NCBI RefSeq assembly: GCF_009296185.1
Contig: NZ_WBJR01000001.1
Coordinates: 372,001-436,000, forward strand
Length of the DNA stretch: 64,000 bases
From: Hydrogenovibrio sp. JE_KL2
Lineage (GTDB): Bacteria; Pseudomonadota; Gammaproteobacteria; Thiomicrospirales; Thiomicrospiraceae
Direction: 5' to 3'
Positions 63,644-64,000 of this stretch are shown here, piece by piece (positions within the stretch are counted from its first letter, which is position 1; every line of letters begins with the position of its first letter). The translations under genes and the position numbers were made by a program. The notes below the pieces were generated by a model. It did not search any database and was not told the origin of the DNA. It saw only the letters and a list, made by a program, of their open reading frames with translations.

Positions 63644-64000
63644 TTGAGAATTCTCGTAGTTGACCCATCCGAAACAAACCGTTTTTATTTAAAACTTGTA
63701 CTTGAGAAAAACGGTTATGACGTTCTATTTGCATCCAATGGTTTGGATGCCTATCAAATGTTTGAATCAGAGCCAGTTGATTTGGTTATTTCTGAATTAA
63801 CCTTGCCATTTATGAGCGCATACGACTTGGTTGAAAAAATTAAGTCGAACTCGTCAAATCAAATGATTCCTGTTTTTATCGTGACGAACGAGGTGAGTTC
63901 CGAAGCGATACAAAAAGCACTTGAAGTTGGTGCTGACGACTTCCTGCAAAAGCCTTATTCCGAACAGTTGTTTCTAGCCAAGATATTGTCGCTACTACGC
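63644..64000 (+). CDS. Receiver-domain protein with altered phospho-acceptor, 3' end outside window
   Basis: A TTG start at 63644 with a GAGAGGG site opens 119 codons to the window edge. The fold reads as a CheY-like receiver: RILVVDPSETN (acid pocket reduced to one Asp), VISELTLPF where the usual phospho-Asp is replaced by Glu, IVTNE (Thr) and LQKPYS (Lys). With Glu at the acceptor site, normal phosphorylation is not expected. The downstream output domain cannot be seen; a PP2C/SpoIIE phosphatase would fit next to STAS. Confidence 0.75.
   Translation, partial: MRILVVDPSETNRFYLKLVLEKNGYDVLFASNGLDAYQMFESEPVDLVISELTLPFMSAYDLVEKIKSNSSNQMIPVFIVTNEVSSEAIQKALEVGADDFLQKPYSEQLFLAKILSLLR

Noticed and set aside
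1-64000. tRNA, rRNA genes and CRISPR arrays
   Set aside because: None was recognised on reading either strand; a tRNA could be missed without a program.

Overview
The window looks like chromosome of a sulfur-oxidising gammaproteobacterium of the Hydrogenovibrio/Thiomicrospira type. The reasons are an AT-leaning gammaproteobacterial gene set, a persulfide dioxygenase-like gene, conserved gammaproteobacterial synteny (mltD-gloB-yafS-rnhA-dnaQ, comEC-lpxK-ycaR-kdsB, rnfABCDGE-nth) and the general protein signatures. The genus is an inference from memory of such proteins and no search was run.

Layout. 1-3.3 kb: a lipid-remodelling cluster (btaA-like, an agt-like glycosyltransferase, plcP-like phosphoesterase) with two Pho-box-like triple 11-bp repeats. 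3.3-5.9 kb: lpxH and a small accessory patch with two orphan genes, one a HEPN-like gene broken by an in-frame stop. 5.9-10.7 kb: two cyclophilins, glnS behind a structured leader, and cysS. 10.86-10.99 kb: a candidate small RNA with its own promoter and terminator. 11-20.4 kb: murein hydrolases (slt, mltD, an M23 peptidase), gloB, a yafS-like gene, rnhA, dnaQ, a SlyD-like FKBP, a persulfide dioxygenase and a parvulin. 20.6-30 kb: hrpA, a cold-shock gene, feoABC, a lipoprotein cytochrome c and an HDOD protein. 30-40.5 kb: a D-cysteine desulfhydrase-like enzyme, amt, a Lon-like protease, comEC, lpxK, ycaR and kdsB. 40.5-45.7 kb: a B12 uptake/salvage operon (btuB-cobQ-cobO-btuF) behind a cobalamin riboswitch. 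45.8-49.8 kb: a complete ISL3-family element carrying a one-polypeptide restriction-modification gene. 49.8-54.5 kb: small conserved proteins, glycerate kinase, a very acidic protein, a class A beta-lactamase and a methyltransferase. 54.5-60.8 kb: nth and rnfABCDGE. 61-64 kb: metG, a STAS protein and the start of an unusual receiver-domain protein.

Two things stand out. First, a 19-bp motif, consensus AAAATCTRCCAGGTTGGGG, occurs about 14 times in both orientations, within genes and at gene ends. One pair forms a perfect inverted repeat, as DNA uptake sequences do in Neisseria and Haemophilus, and one copy lies inside comEC. Second, the 4.0-kb ISL3-type element (45806-49813) has matching termini, an 8-bp target duplication and a nuclease-methylase-specificity fusion as passenger, so it looks like a transposable restriction-modification system. 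It landed between a small operon and that operon's uptake-motif terminator.

No tRNA, rRNA or CRISPR array was recognised. All functions are read from motifs and synteny; nothing was searched or folded by computer.
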